The position numbers and the translations under genes were made by a program. Positions 43,766 to 51,772 of a stretch of 51,772 nt of DNA are shown here, piece by piece. The stretch's first letter is position 1. Every line of letters starts with the position of its first letter. The notes under the pieces are model-generated. The model searched no databases and was not told where the DNA came from. It worked only from the letters and a program-made list of their open reading frames with translations. Source of the DNA: JAKVCB01 sp963578605 (GTDB lineage: Bacteria; Planctomycetota; Planctomycetia; Pirellulales; Lacipirellulaceae); contig CAUZEA010000034.1 in assembly GCA_963578605.1 (NCBI GenBank), positions 1 through 51,772 of the forward strand, in the 5' to 3' direction.

Positions 43766-45976
43766 TTACGGTGGGTCGGCTGATTTCGGTTCTTCTTTTG
43801 AGGGATTCGACGGTACGGTAGCTGAGAAGCTGTCGACGTGCTGTAGATGTTGTTTTAGGATTGGTTCGTCTTGCCCGGGAGATGGCACATTACTGGGAGA
43901 CGACGTGGGGCTGGCAGTACCAGCGGCATCCGACTCAAACGAGGTGACTTGGATCCCATAGGGGAAATTCTGTAGTTCGGCGAGCTGCTCCAGAAGTACC
44001 CGTCGTACTTCAAGAATGCTTTGCGGGTGGCGATGGACTGCGACGTGTTCGGCGGCGACTTCAAGTTGTGACTTGAGTTGTCCACCAGGTTCGAGTCGGG
44101 CGCTTTCGATCGCCACGACGCCGTCACCTTCTCCTACAAATCGTCCCTGCCAACCCTGGTTCGGTACCCGGCCAAAGATATTGTGGTAGGTGACCCAAGG
44201 GGCCGGTTCGGCAGCGACCAATACCGGCAACAGCGGGGACGCGGGATCGAGCGAATCGATACTGGTCCGGACGTCGAGTGGGGCGGTCGGTAGGAAGTAA
44301 CCATCGTTGTTGGCGACCAGTTTTTCGCGGCGACGAAGCAGGCGACTTGGGAGGTCAATAACTCGATCGCTGAGCCAGCGCGTCACACCGTTGGAAAATC
44401 GACTTCCCAGGTGGGGCGTGCCGATCGTCACGACGCGACGGACCCCTGGATTGGGTTGGAAGAAATAGGTCTCGGCCAGGGTCTCGCGCATATTGGCGTT
44501 GGCGACAAGGTTCTCAAAAGGCCGTGTGGTCATCGTTTGCCAGAAATCGTTTCGGCTCGATACCGACTGAAGTTTCGAAACCAACCCGCCCATGCTGTGT
44601 CCCACAAGCACGGTTTGGTCAAGGGCAGGATGTTGTTTCTGGGGATCGACATGAAGCCGCATGGCTGTCATGTCGTTGCGCATTTGTGCCGCACTAATCC
44701 AGAACGGTTGGCCAGTCGGGTAGAGGTAGAACCAGAACTGATAGTGTTGCCGCACGAGCGGATCGCTCCGCAGGTCGTTAAACATTTCCATCCACGTGAT
44801 CGGGCTTGACCAAAGTCCATGTACCATGACGATGGGCATCTTGTTCTCATCAAACGGCTCCAACATGTAGAGCCCCTGAATTTGTTTGACCCGTTCGGGA
44901 AAAAGCAGCCCCAGGGTGCCAAGATTTGTTTCAGTTAACTCCGGTTGACTGAGGAAATAGGCCAATGGAGTGCTGAGGTCGGCTTCCAGAGGTACCTGCT
45001 TCCCGTTGATTTCAATCGTCGGCTGTTCAAGAGGATCGTAGAGTTCCAGCACCATATGTGGAACAGCGGCTGCGGTTGAGTCTTCACCGTCGGGGCTCGG
45101 TAATTGTGCCTGGTCAATAGAACAGTAGCTGTGGTGGTGGACTTTCAAAAAGGCCGTTACGGGAAATGCCAGGTTTGGGGCGTAGAACTTTTCTGCCGGG
45201 TGGTCGCCCGTAAGGTTCTTTCGAATCGCAATTAACGGAACTCCCAGCCCAAACGAGTGGTAGTGGTTTCGCAAGCCTTTGATTCGGTAGTCATTGACGA
45301 ATTTGAAACTGGCGAATTCTTCGTTCTGCCAGTTGTTGCTCCGCACAACCACGTCGAGTGTACAACTGTGGGTTGCTGTTTTAAACTCTCGAGATTTACC
45401 TGGCTGCAACTCGCCGGCACGGTGCACAATTCTGAGCAATCCTTCCAGGGACTGGTTGTAAAGGTCTGACGCGCCGCGGAATTGTGGGTCGTATGAATTG
45501 GGAGGATCCACGTGCTCGTCATCGAATAAATACCGATAGGAATGGATCAGTGCCGTGCTGTACAAACCCAACGCCTCGTCCCGATCGAAAGGCTCCGCAC
45601 GCTTTGCTGCCAGATAGGCTAATTCGGCAATGGCGTATTCATGTTCCGGATCGGGTTCCTGCTGGTGCAACACCTCAAGTTGGTAAAGTAAAGCGGCCCG
45701 ATCACCATCGAGCGCATCGAGTAAACTAAAGCGACGTAAGAGTTGCCTGGTTCGAGGAGTTGGCCGCGGACCGCCCGGTGATAAGAGGCCCAAAGGTGCA
45801 GCCAGCGGGTTTTTTGGGGTGTCGCGCACCGAGACCCACGGGTTCGAGGTTGCGCAACCAAGTTGAGCGGTGAAAACCAGGATTAAGAGCAGGGCCAGCC
45901 GACGGTGCTGCGGGGCCCGACGGTGCTGCGGGGCCCGACGGTGGTCTGGAGGACGGCCTTTTGCGGCAAGAAGCAT
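43766..45976 (-). CDS. Large lipoprotein alpha/beta hydrolase
   Basis: 736 residues from the ATG at 45976; the frame is open to 46054. A lipoprotein signal (RRLALLLILVFTAQLGCATS, lipobox QLGC) is followed by a helical domain (about 70-330) and then an alpha/beta hydrolase: IVMVHGLWSSPITW (oxyanion region), VLVGHSMGGLVSKL (GxSxG with Ser), VTIGTPHLGSRFS, and GEGDGVVAIESARLE with AAEHVAVHRHPQSILEV at the acid and His positions. Anchored to the membrane, periplasmic side, presumably acting on lipids or esters. The signal region contains an 18-bp duplication (HRRAPQ repeated). Confidence 0.8.
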   Translation of the reverse strand: MLLAAKGRPPDHRRAPQHRRAPQHRRLALLLILVFTAQLGCATSNPWVSVRDTPKNPLAAPLGLLSPGGPRPTPRTRQLLRRFSLLDALDGDRAALLYQLEVLHQQEPDPEHEYAIAELAYLAAKRAEPFDRDEALGLYSTALIHSYRYLFDDEHVDPPNSYDPQFRGASDLYNQSLEGLLRIVHRAGELQPGKSREFKTATHSCTLDVVVRSNNWQNEEFASFKFVNDYRIKGLRNHYHSFGLGVPLIAIRKNLTGDHPAEKFYAPNLAFPVTAFLKVHHHSYCSIDQAQLPSPDGEDSTAAAVPHMVLELYDPLEQPTIEINGKQVPLEADLSTPLAYFLSQPELTETNLGTLGLLFPERVKQIQGLYMLEPFDENKMPIVMVHGLWSSPITWMEMFNDLRSDPLVRQHYQFWFYLYPTGQPFWISAAQMRNDMTAMRLHVDPQKQHPALDQTVLVGHSMGGLVSKLQSVSSRNDFWQTMTTRPFENLVANANMRETLAETYFFQPNPGVRRVVTIGTPHLGSRFSNGVTRWLSDRVIDLPSRLLRRREKLVANNDGYFLPTAPLDVRTSIDSLDPASPLLPVLVAAEPAPWVTYHNIFGRVPNQGWQGRFVGEGDGVVAIESARLEPGGQLKSQLEVAAEHVAVHRHPQSILEVRRVLLEQLAELQNFPYGIQVTSFESDAAGTASPTSSPSNVPSPGQDEPILKQHLQHVDSFSATVPSNPSKEEPKSADPP
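45901..45936. repeat. 18-bp direct repeat in the signal peptide of the lipoprotein hydrolase
   Basis: Two adjacent copies of gacggtgctgcggggccc, in frame, giving HRRAPQ repeats ahead of the hydrophobic core of the signal peptide on the minus strand. Confidence 0.9.
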
Positions 45977-46099
45977 CGGTTTGTTTCGCAGGGTGCACGT
46001 CGGTGCTGGTGAACCAGCCAGAACCGGCCGCCGAAGATCGGTGGCAGGGGCCAAAAGAGTAGGTCAACGACCGCCTGGCCGTCAATTCCGATGCGGCCG

Positions 46100-47215
46100 C
46101 TAGCTTGCCAGCTGGCCGTCGGCAGCGATGCGATGGGTTGGTTCCGGGCGGGCGGGGCGGAACTGCTGCATGTGCCGGATCGTCGCCGAGAGCTCGAAGT
46201 CTTCCGCCAGTTGTTGGACCTGCTGGCGGACAATGGTTGCCAGTTGATCGGGATCACCGGCAACCCGTGCGTTGATGAGGAAATTGGCAGTTACGGTTTC
46301 AATCGCTGATGTCAGGGAAAGTTCGGCAGGCAAGTTGCTTGATACCAGGTTCGCAATGCTGGTCGTGTTTGCAGTTTGCCCCAGGACTTTTAAATGAGCT
46401 GGTTCAAAAGCGGCCTCGCAAAGTGCTTTGGCAAGGCGATCGACCAGTTCGAGCACCATCGTGTCGGGTTCGTAGGGGCGATCGTTGCTTGCCAATTCAA
46501 CACGACAGTTCAGCCAGCCGAGCTCCGCTTCGCCTGCTGCATACTCGTCGTAGTCAATTTCCAGGCGGTGGGTGAAGCTGGGCCGGGGAGCTTCGATGGC
46601 CTTGATGACTTCGGCGAAGCCCTGTCCTTCTTTTGCACTGGCGGCAAGGACGAGCTTGTTCGGAAATTGGCGGCGTACTGCCCCTGCTAAATCGTCGACC
46701 TCGTGCGGCTCAAGTTTGTCGACCTTGTTAATGACAATCACATCGGCTTCTTCGAGCTGTTTCAAGAAGATGTAGGCAGCTTTCGGGGAAAAACCGGTTT
46801 CGCCAGCGGCGAGGATTTTTTGTCCATGCTCCGGTTTAAAAAAGACCGTCAGCGGAGCAACCTCGTACTGGTCACCATGGAGTTGTCGTAGAGGTTCGAG
46901 GACGGTTGCCACCAGGTCGGTGCAGCTGCCCACCGGCTCGGAAATAAGGATGTCAGGTTGTTGGTCATCGGCCAGTTGCGCGACGGTCTCTAACAACTCG
47001 TTGAATTTGCAACAAAAGCAGGCACCCGGTACCTCACCCACCCGAAATCCTTGCCCGCGAAGCGACTCGGTATCGACCAGGTCATACGCTTGGTCGTTCG
47101 TCACCAGCCCGACATGAAGGCCCCGTGAGATGTAATGGCGGGCTAAACGGGCAACCGCAGTCGTCTTGCCTGCGCCGAGAAATCCGCCGATCATAATAAA
47201 ACGAAGCTGCGACAA
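46100..47215 (-). CDS. G3E-family (COG0523) metal-handling GTPase
   Basis: 371 residues. Walker A GGFLGAGKTTAV (10-21), metal-site CxCC-type motif GACFCCKF (Cys 66, 68, 69), SEPVGSC switch region, NKVDKL guanine motif. C-terminal CobW-like domain follows (YAAGEAELGWLNCRVEL). These proteins deliver metal (Zn, Co or Ni) to targets with GTP hydrolysis. Which metal is not decidable here. The frame starts with TTG at 47215 (rather than ATG), no nearby ATG being compatible with the N-terminal strand. A run of 11 G lies 16 bp upstream. Confidence 0.88.
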   Translation of the reverse strand: MSQLRFIMIGGFLGAGKTTAVARLARHYISRGLHVGLVTNDQAYDLVDTESLRGQGFRVGEVPGACFCCKFNELLETVAQLADDQQPDILISEPVGSCTDLVATVLEPLRQLHGDQYEVAPLTVFFKPEHGQKILAAGETGFSPKAAYIFLKQLEEADVIVINKVDKLEPHEVDDLAGAVRRQFPNKLVLAASAKEGQGFAEVIKAIEAPRPSFTHRLEIDYDEYAAGEAELGWLNCRVELASNDRPYEPDTMVLELVDRLAKALCEAAFEPAHLKVLGQTANTTSIANLVSSNLPAELSLTSAIETVTANFLINARVAGDPDQLATIVRQQVQQLAEDFELSATIRHMQQFRPARPEPTHRIAADGQLAS

Positions 47216-47230
47216 GGTGGGCTTTCGGTT

Positions 47231-47241
47231 GGGGGGGGGGG
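47231..47241. repeat. Run of 11 G between divergent genes
   Basis: A homopolymer of 11 G upstream of the GTPase start, on the promoter side of the divergent aminotransferase gene. Such runs can change length by slippage. Confidence 0.9.
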
Positions 47242-47395
47242 TATCCGTTGCCCATCCAATATAAGCCAGCTAGCTCCTTGAACATAGAGATACACCCCCG
47301 GCGGTGAACTGAGGGTGAATCCGCGACGCGTCCAGGTCGTTCGTTGCTGGTCGGGAGGCACGGGTCATGATGGTTGCATTCGGACGAGAAATCCT

Positions 47396-48532
47396 ATGAA
47401 TCACCAACATCCAAGACGGCTTAAGGCAACGCTGCCACAGTGGCCACCGGCGGATGAGGAGGTCCGCGCTGCACTCGAGGATGCCCTGCATGACGGTTCG
47501 TGGGGCCAGTACCATGGGCGTCACAGCGAGGCTCTCGTGGAAAACCTCTCCGCACAGTTTGGTTCGGAGCACGTGGTCCTGACCTCCTCCGGTACGATTG
47601 CCGTGGAAATGGCTCTGCGAGGCGTTGGAGTGAAGGCGGGTGACGAGGTGCTTCTGGCGGGGTACGACTTTCCCGGGAATTTCCGCGCTATTGAGGCCAT
47701 CGGTGCTTACCCGGTGTTGGTCGATGTCAATCCAGCAAACTGGTGTCTTGACTTTCAGGCGTTAGAAAGTCTGGCCAAAGTTGCAGCCAAATCTGCCAGC
47801 AAGGTGAGAGCAATCGTTATTTCCCATTTGCACGGTGGCTTGGCACCTATGCAGAGAATCACCGAGTTGGCACGTCGGCAGGGGTGGGCTGTCGTTGAAG
47901 ATGCGTGTCAAGCACCAGGTGCCCGAGTGGATGGGCGGGCAGCAGGGTCGTGGGGAGATGTGGGTGTGTTGAGCTTCGGTGGGAGCAAACTACTTACCGC
48001 TGGTCGTGGCGGCGCACTGCTGACCAATCACAAGTCGATCATGCAACGAGCCAAAATTTTTGCTGAGCGGGGAAACAATGCTTTTCCGCTCAGCGAACTC
48101 CAGGCTGCCGTACTCTGCCCACAGATTTCCAAGCTCGCTGCGCGTAACCGAAAGCGTCGAGAGGCAGCCACCCTGCTGGTAAACCAGGTGCGACAGCAAG
48201 TAGACCACCTGGTGCCGCTGGAACATCAGGAAAATGACCAACCCGTTTTTTACAAGATTGCCTGGCGATATCAGCCACCTGCCCCAGACGCGGTTACCCG
48301 TGCGGAACTCGTGGCTGCTTGTCAGGCTCGAGGGATTCCGATCGATGCCGGATTTCGTGGTTTCGCTGAGCGGACGAAACGGCGGTGCCGAAAGCTGAGT
48401 GAACTACCGCACAGTCGGGCTGCTGCCCAGGGAACTCTACTGCTACACCACCCAGTGTTGTTGCAGGAGGAAGAAAAGATACGTCAGGTAGCCAACACGT
48501 TGGGGGAGGTATACCAAGAGTTGGCTACCTGA
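47396..48532 (+). CDS. DegT/DnrJ/EryC1/StrS-family aminotransferase
   Basis: 378 residues from ATG 47396; the frame is open upstream to 47315. PLP-dependent fold type I: LTSSGTIAVEMALRGVGVKAGDEV, PVLVDVNPANWCLD, HLHGGLAPMQRI, VVEDACQAPGARVDG (Asp contacting the pyridine N) and SFGGSKLLTAGRGGALLT with the internal-aldimine Lys. The family aminates keto-sugars for surface polysaccharide. No glycosyltransferase or nucleotide sugar gene is beside it. Weak ribosome site. Confidence 0.9.
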   Translation: MNHQHPRRLKATLPQWPPADEEVRAALEDALHDGSWGQYHGRHSEALVENLSAQFGSEHVVLTSSGTIAVEMALRGVGVKAGDEVLLAGYDFPGNFRAIEAIGAYPVLVDVNPANWCLDFQALESLAKVAAKSASKVRAIVISHLHGGLAPMQRITELARRQGWAVVEDACQAPGARVDGRAAGSWGDVGVLSFGGSKLLTAGRGGALLTNHKSIMQRAKIFAERGNNAFPLSELQAAVLCPQISKLAARNRKRREAATLLVNQVRQQVDHLVPLEHQENDQPVFYKIAWRYQPPAPDAVTRAELVAACQARGIPIDAGFRGFAERTKRRCRKLSELPHSRAAAQGTLLLHHPVLLQEEEKIRQVANTLGEVYQELAT

Positions 48533-48625
48533 CTGGGCGGAACGAGGCGGAGGGGGAGAAAGCTATAAGAACACGATAGGTAAAGGTGTCATCTACGCCT
48601 CGGTAACAAAATCTTACGTTCTGGG

Positions 48626-48946
48626 TTAGTGATCTACTCGCGATACAAACTCAGCGGTGGACGGCGGTTCCACGAAGCTGTCAATTCTATTAATGCTGCT
48701 GTGCGATTTCACCACAGAGTTGTTCTGTTGGTTCGCGTTGTCTACAGGTTGGTCGTTGGCAGCCTCTTGTTCGTTGGCAACCTCGAACTCGGTCGCGGCG
48801 GGTTGTAATTCGGCACGCAAAATGCGGACATCGCGCGGTGCACGTAAAGCAAGTGTGACTCGGTTGCCTGATATCCGACGAACCTCAACCAGGACGTCGT
48901 TGCCGATATGGATCTTTTCACCGACTTTTCTGCTGAGTACGAGCAT
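48626..48946 (-). CDS. csrA: CsrA-like translational regulator, second copy
   Basis: 106 residues from the ATG at 48946, chosen because the family begins there (MLVLSRKVGEKIHIGNDVLV) and AAAAGGGAAA precedes it. Conserved Arg44-equivalent is kept (ILRAEL) and the RKVGE motif is standard, unlike the copy at 43271. The C-terminal tail (about 50 residues, Asn/Gln/Glu-rich) differs from that of the other copy. Two paralogues 5 kb apart suggest division of labour. Confidence 0.88.
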   Translation of the reverse strand: MLVLSRKVGEKIHIGNDVLVEVRRISGNRVTLALRAPRDVRILRAELQPAATEFEVANEQEAANDQPVDNANQQNNSVVKSHSSINRIDSFVEPPSTAEFVSRVDH

Positions 48947-49139
48947 GTTGTTTTTCCCTTTTCCGTGCTGGACAAGCGTGCCTTTCACAGCGAGAGTCGC
49001 TGTCGCGTGTTGCGGTAAAGCTGTTGTCGCAATCAGCGTGCCACTTGCACCCTTTATGGGGGTTTACCTTGTCGATCAGGCAAAAAACGCCGGTTTCGCG
49101 GGGTTTGTAAAGCGAACGTCTCTAACGATCAGCAGCGGG

Positions 49140-49167
49140 GGAGGTCCCAAATACGTTTGGGACCTCC
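49140..49167. terminator. Perfect 12-bp hairpin, possible terminator
   Basis: Inverted repeat GGAGGTCCCAAA (49140-49151), loop TACG, then TTTGGGACCTCC (49156-49167), lying upstream of csrA2 (minus) and left of a peptidase remnant. There is no T-run after it on either side, so an intrinsic terminator is only one reading. Confidence 0.4.
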
Positions 49168-49286
49168 TTGGCGAGTCTCGAATTGATATGCTAGTCCGAA
49201 ATTGAGACGGCTTCTAGCCCGCTAGAGGGCGGCTTCGTGCACCACCAAAAGGGGGGGCGCTGGTTGCCTGGCCGGTTCTCACCAAC

Positions 49287-49638
49287 GTGCGTCGGCAGTT
49301 TGCCAGTCAGGCATCGGTTGGTTTTGACAAGTGGCCTGAACGGAACTGGGCCGTCATGGGCAGCTTTGTTGGCCGTCGCGCGGTGTTCTCCGAGGTGCCG
49401 CCGCAACTCGAGGAGAACTCCCTTGGGGTGTTCATTCATCATCTGGGGCACGGTGTGGGACTTGCTGCACACGCGGCACCTCACCTGAATCCCCGCTGGG
49501 ACTGAAGAGGGTGATTTCTTCACGGTCGAACCTGGTCTTTATCACGACGACCTGCGACATGGCGTGCGTCTGGAGCAAAACTACCTGGTTACTGCTAGCG
49601 GTGTTGAGCTGCTGACGGATTTGCCTCTGGGGCTTTAG
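49287..49638 (+). pseudogene. Remnant of an M24 aminopeptidase P-like gene
   Basis: In one frame HHLGHGVGLAAHAAPHLNPRWD (His-containing metal strand), then a TGA at the next codon. One base later EGDFFTVEPGLYHDD, RHGVRLEQNYLVTASGVELL and LTDLPLGL to TAG 49636 give the rest of the C-terminal catalytic domain (Glu ligand regions). The first half of the enzyme is missing upstream. Two defects: a frameshift and loss of the N-terminal part. Unrelated to the intact M24 gene at 7556, which has different surrounding sequence. Confidence 0.7.
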
Positions 49639-49814
49639 TTCCGGAACGGACTTAAGCTGAGCTTGACCTTCGATTTTTCTCCGCTATACTCCCGCCGCTC
49701 ATCTTGGGGTTGCTTGGCGCCGGAAAGCTTCTTGGCGTTCAAGAAGACAGACTTGTCAAATGCGGGACGGTTGCTGACCTGGTTGGCGATTTTCTTGCAG
49801 GAGTTTGCGTACGG

Positions 49815-50633
49815 ATGGTTCCTCCGCTAGTCGATATTCACTGCCACTTGTTGCCAGCCATTGATGATGGTGCGGCCAACCTTGATGAAGCGCTGGCTAT
49901 GGCCCGCATGGCGGTGGAGGATGGCATTAGAACGGTGATCGCAACTCCGCACCAACTCGGAAATTTTCCAGAAAACCGGGGTGACGACATCCGCCAGCGG
50001 GTTTTCGCACTGCAGGAGCAACTCCACAGTCGGAAGATTCCGCTGCAACTTCTGGCAGGTGCCGATGTGCGGATTGAAGACGGTATGGCCGAGGTGATTC
50101 GCAATGGCGAGGTGGTCACGCTGGCGGACCGGCGCCGACACGTACTTTTGGAACTTCCCCACGAGTTCTATTTTCCCCTGGAGCCTGTGCTCGCCCAGTT
50201 AGCCCGTCAGAAAATGGCGGGCATTCTTTCCCATCCGGAACGGAATCGGGGTATTTTGCGGCAACCAGCCTTGTTAGGTCCGCTGGTTGAGGCCGGGTGC
50301 TTGATACAAGTCACGGCTGGCAGTTTGTGTGGGACTTTTGGGAGGGCGAGCGAAAAGCTGGCCTGCCAAATGGTTTGTGACGGTTTGGTCCATTTTGTCG
50401 CAACCGACGCCCACGGGATTCGTGTCCGCCGGCCCAGGCTGGGGCGGGCCTTTCAGCGCGTGGACAAGTTGGTTGGCCGTGAGGCGGCTGAAGTTCTTTT
50501 CTGCCACAATCCTGCCTCGGTTGCCGAGGGGCGTTCAGTGGTACGTGGTCGTCCATGGGCGCCGCGTCGCAGTCTCTGGATGGGTAGGAGAAAGGTGGCG
50601 GGATGGATTTGCTCTGCCGGCGGAAGTTCCTGA
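49815..50633 (+). CDS. CpsB/CapC-type PHP phosphatase
   Basis: 272 residues from ATG 49815; the family begins MVPPLVDIHCHLLPAIDDG. His9 and His11 (DIHCH), His in ATPHQLG, GADVRIE, His in ILSHPERN and ATDAHG are the PHP metal ligands. Members remove phosphate from tyrosine kinases that control polysaccharide chain length. No capsule genes are adjacent, so the target is inferred from family only. The C-terminal end overlaps the next gene by 31 bp and its last 40 residues (RGRPWAPRRSLWMGRRK...) look non-family. Confidence 0.87.
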   Translation: MVPPLVDIHCHLLPAIDDGAANLDEALAMARMAVEDGIRTVIATPHQLGNFPENRGDDIRQRVFALQEQLHSRKIPLQLLAGADVRIEDGMAEVIRNGEVVTLADRRRHVLLELPHEFYFPLEPVLAQLARQKMAGILSHPERNRGILRQPALLGPLVEAGCLIQVTAGSLCGTFGRASEKLACQMVCDGLVHFVATDAHGIRVRRPRLGRAFQRVDKLVGREAAEVLFCHNPASVAEGRSVVRGRPWAPRRSLWMGRRKVAGWICSAGGSS

Positions 50634-51409
50634 GGACGGCTGGTGCTGTGGTAGGGGCGAGCTCAGCAGCAATTGCCACAGAACGAAGCTTTGCGTTGCC
50701 AGTTTGGTCAGACGTACGTCAAGTCGGGATTTTTGTCTGTCGGGCGACTTTTGCGATTAACGCTGAGGCAGACACTCTGGATAGGCTTCCGGAATTGCAG
50801 CGTGAGTTGCACCGCGTGCTTGCGGTTGAGCCGTCCCGGCAGCCGGTCGACGTCTTCTTGTTTGGCGACCAGTTGGAGTACGGCAATTTTTTGCGGAAAA
50901 AGTTTCCCGATATCCCGTATCGGCGTGCTTTGTTTGTCAAGAAGAGGGGGCAATCGAGTGTCTATGTGTACCGGCAACCGGGGCTTGACATCGACCTGCG
51001 GCACGAATGTACGCACGCTCTGCTGCACTCAGAGTTGGACGTCGTTCCGCTGTGGCTGGATGAAGGAGTTGCTGAATACTTTGAGGTCGCCCCTCAAAAA
51101 CGGGCCTTCGATCATCCTCATTTCCGTTCGCTGAAATGGAACATGCGGCTGGGAATGATGAGAACTATCGATGCCTTGGAGCAGCGCAGAGACTTGTCGC
51201 AAATGGACACTTACGACTATCGGTTCTCGTGGGCGTGGATCCATTTCATGCTTCATGGGCCACAAGTCGCGTATAACGAACTGTTGGGATTTTTAGACAC
51301 GATTCGCCGGGGTGCGGTTCCCGGGCAACTCTCCGATCGTCTTGCCCACGCCATGCCCGACGCCACCAACCAGATGATTCGGCACTTCAAGCACTGGAAG
51401 CAAGTCTAG
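50603..51409 (+). CDS. Exported gluzincin-like metallopeptidase-fold protein
   Basis: 268 residues. The N-terminus MDLLCRRKFLRTAGAVVGAS is Tat-like (RRKFL with two Arg). HECTH (134-138) and WLDEGVAEYFE (from 151) form the zinc site of gluzincins: two His and a downstream Glu (E154). The surrounding domain (VDVFLFGDQLEYGNFLRK, YRRALFVKK, then helical) resembles peptidase MA-like/DUF1570 proteins. The substrate is unknown. It overlaps the upstream phosphatase frame by 31 bp, suggesting co-translation. Confidence 0.75.
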   Translation: MDLLCRRKFLRTAGAVVGASSAAIATERSFALPVWSDVRQVGIFVCRATFAINAEADTLDRLPELQRELHRVLAVEPSRQPVDVFLFGDQLEYGNFLRKKFPDIPYRRALFVKKRGQSSVYVYRQPGLDIDLRHECTHALLHSELDVVPLWLDEGVAEYFEVAPQKRAFDHPHFRSLKWNMRLGMMRTIDALEQRRDLSQMDTYDYRFSWAWIHFMLHGPQVAYNELLGFLDTIRRGAVPGQLSDRLAHAMPDATNQMIRHFKHWKQV

Positions 51410-51772
51410 CATTTCGGGGGTATGTCTGAACTGCAGCGACTTCATTTGGCCGGGGTGTGGCAACGTGGTTCTCGAAGGCATGGTCGGTTTGCAGTTGGCG
51501 TGCCAGCAGGCTGCAATCAATACATTCCCGTATTGTGGGCGTGGGTCATGGATCCAATGGGAATCAGGGGGACGCGGAAAAACCCGGCTCAGAGCGCTCT
51601 TTTTTTGGAGGGCCCGTTTTGCTACCCTCCCCTCGCACGGTGGGCTTTTTTGGCCGTGGTTGCTTAAGTTTCTTCTCCTCAAAGGTCGATACTCTATTAA
51701 ATGGGTACGACTCTTACTGTCGAATGGTATCACCAAAGCAGGCTGCTCGTTGAGTAGCCTTGGAGCAGGTTT
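51410..51772. other. Right-hand end, no gene recognised
   Basis: Short frames only. A GCCC/GGGC pairing with a following T-run around 51615-51655 may be the terminator of the gluzincin gene but the stem is broken. Confidence 0.3.

Noticed and set aside
1..51772. UGA reassigned genome-wide
   Set aside because: Many genes end cleanly at UGA with the next gene overlapping (for example ATGA at 11582 and TGATG at 31534), so UGA is a normal stop.

Overview
The window looks like chromosome from a planctomycete, most probably of the Pirellulales. The evidence is gene content: a large exported protein with a dockerin-type repeat and a VPEP-type C-terminal sorting motif, Tat-exported Gfo/Idh/MocA dehydrogenase, a DUF1080-like remnant, two CsrA paralogues, PPi-type phosphofructokinase, small zinc-finger proteins and a MotA/TolQ/ExbB-like trio. 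GC is moderate, genes lie on both strands in short operons, and gaps are often 200-900 bp. UGA is used as an ordinary stop by many genes (hisB, both ends of the motor operon overlaps). No rRNA, tRNA, CRISPR array or intact mobile element was seen.

Left end (1-3.5 kb) is accessory in character: a truncated 15-bp minisatellite, a HicB-like small protein, a candidate selenocysteine-containing heavy-metal-binding lipoprotein with a hairpin directly behind its in-frame UGA and a very strong terminator, an AT-rich sulfotransferase gene next to an HNH remnant, a DJ-1/PfpI pseudogene with two lesions, and a small HTH gene. Core metabolism follows: hisB (+), convergent with pepQ-like / accB / accC / pfp (-), then queD (+). 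A three-gene operon at 9.9-14.7 kb encodes a proton-channel-like protein with a long coiled-coil tail plus two different single-span partner proteins. After it come an Rrf2-like regulator, dksA-like/lspA (-), thrC-dapB (+), a conserved unknown, an LplT-like MFS carrier (+), a Cys-type HMA lipoprotein and thiC (-).

The middle (23.5-35.6 kb) holds a metallophosphoesterase, an exported lipase-like hydrolase, an HtrA-like protein that has lost all three catalytic residues, recA, a DUF1080 remnant, an exported dehydrogenase, the translationally coupled pfkB-family kinase and thpR, glnS and a short-chain dehydrogenase. The right part (35.6-51.8 kb) holds a LuxR-type response regulator, a sugar isomerase-like protein, arfB, the dockerin/VPEP surface protein, hemerythrin-like and UVR-motif proteins, two csrA genes, a large lipoprotein hydrolase, a G3E GTPase, a DegT-family aminotransferase, an M24 peptidase remnant, a CpsB-like PHP phosphatase and an exported gluzincin-like protein.

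Three themes stand out. First, a UxxC metal-binding protein (positions 940-1275) that an ordinary gene caller would miss; a Cys-type relative sits 20 kb away. Second, the motor-like operon with two different B-type subunits. Third, many unrelated short tandem repeats between genes, and several broken genes, which show that the intergenic DNA is actively rearranging.
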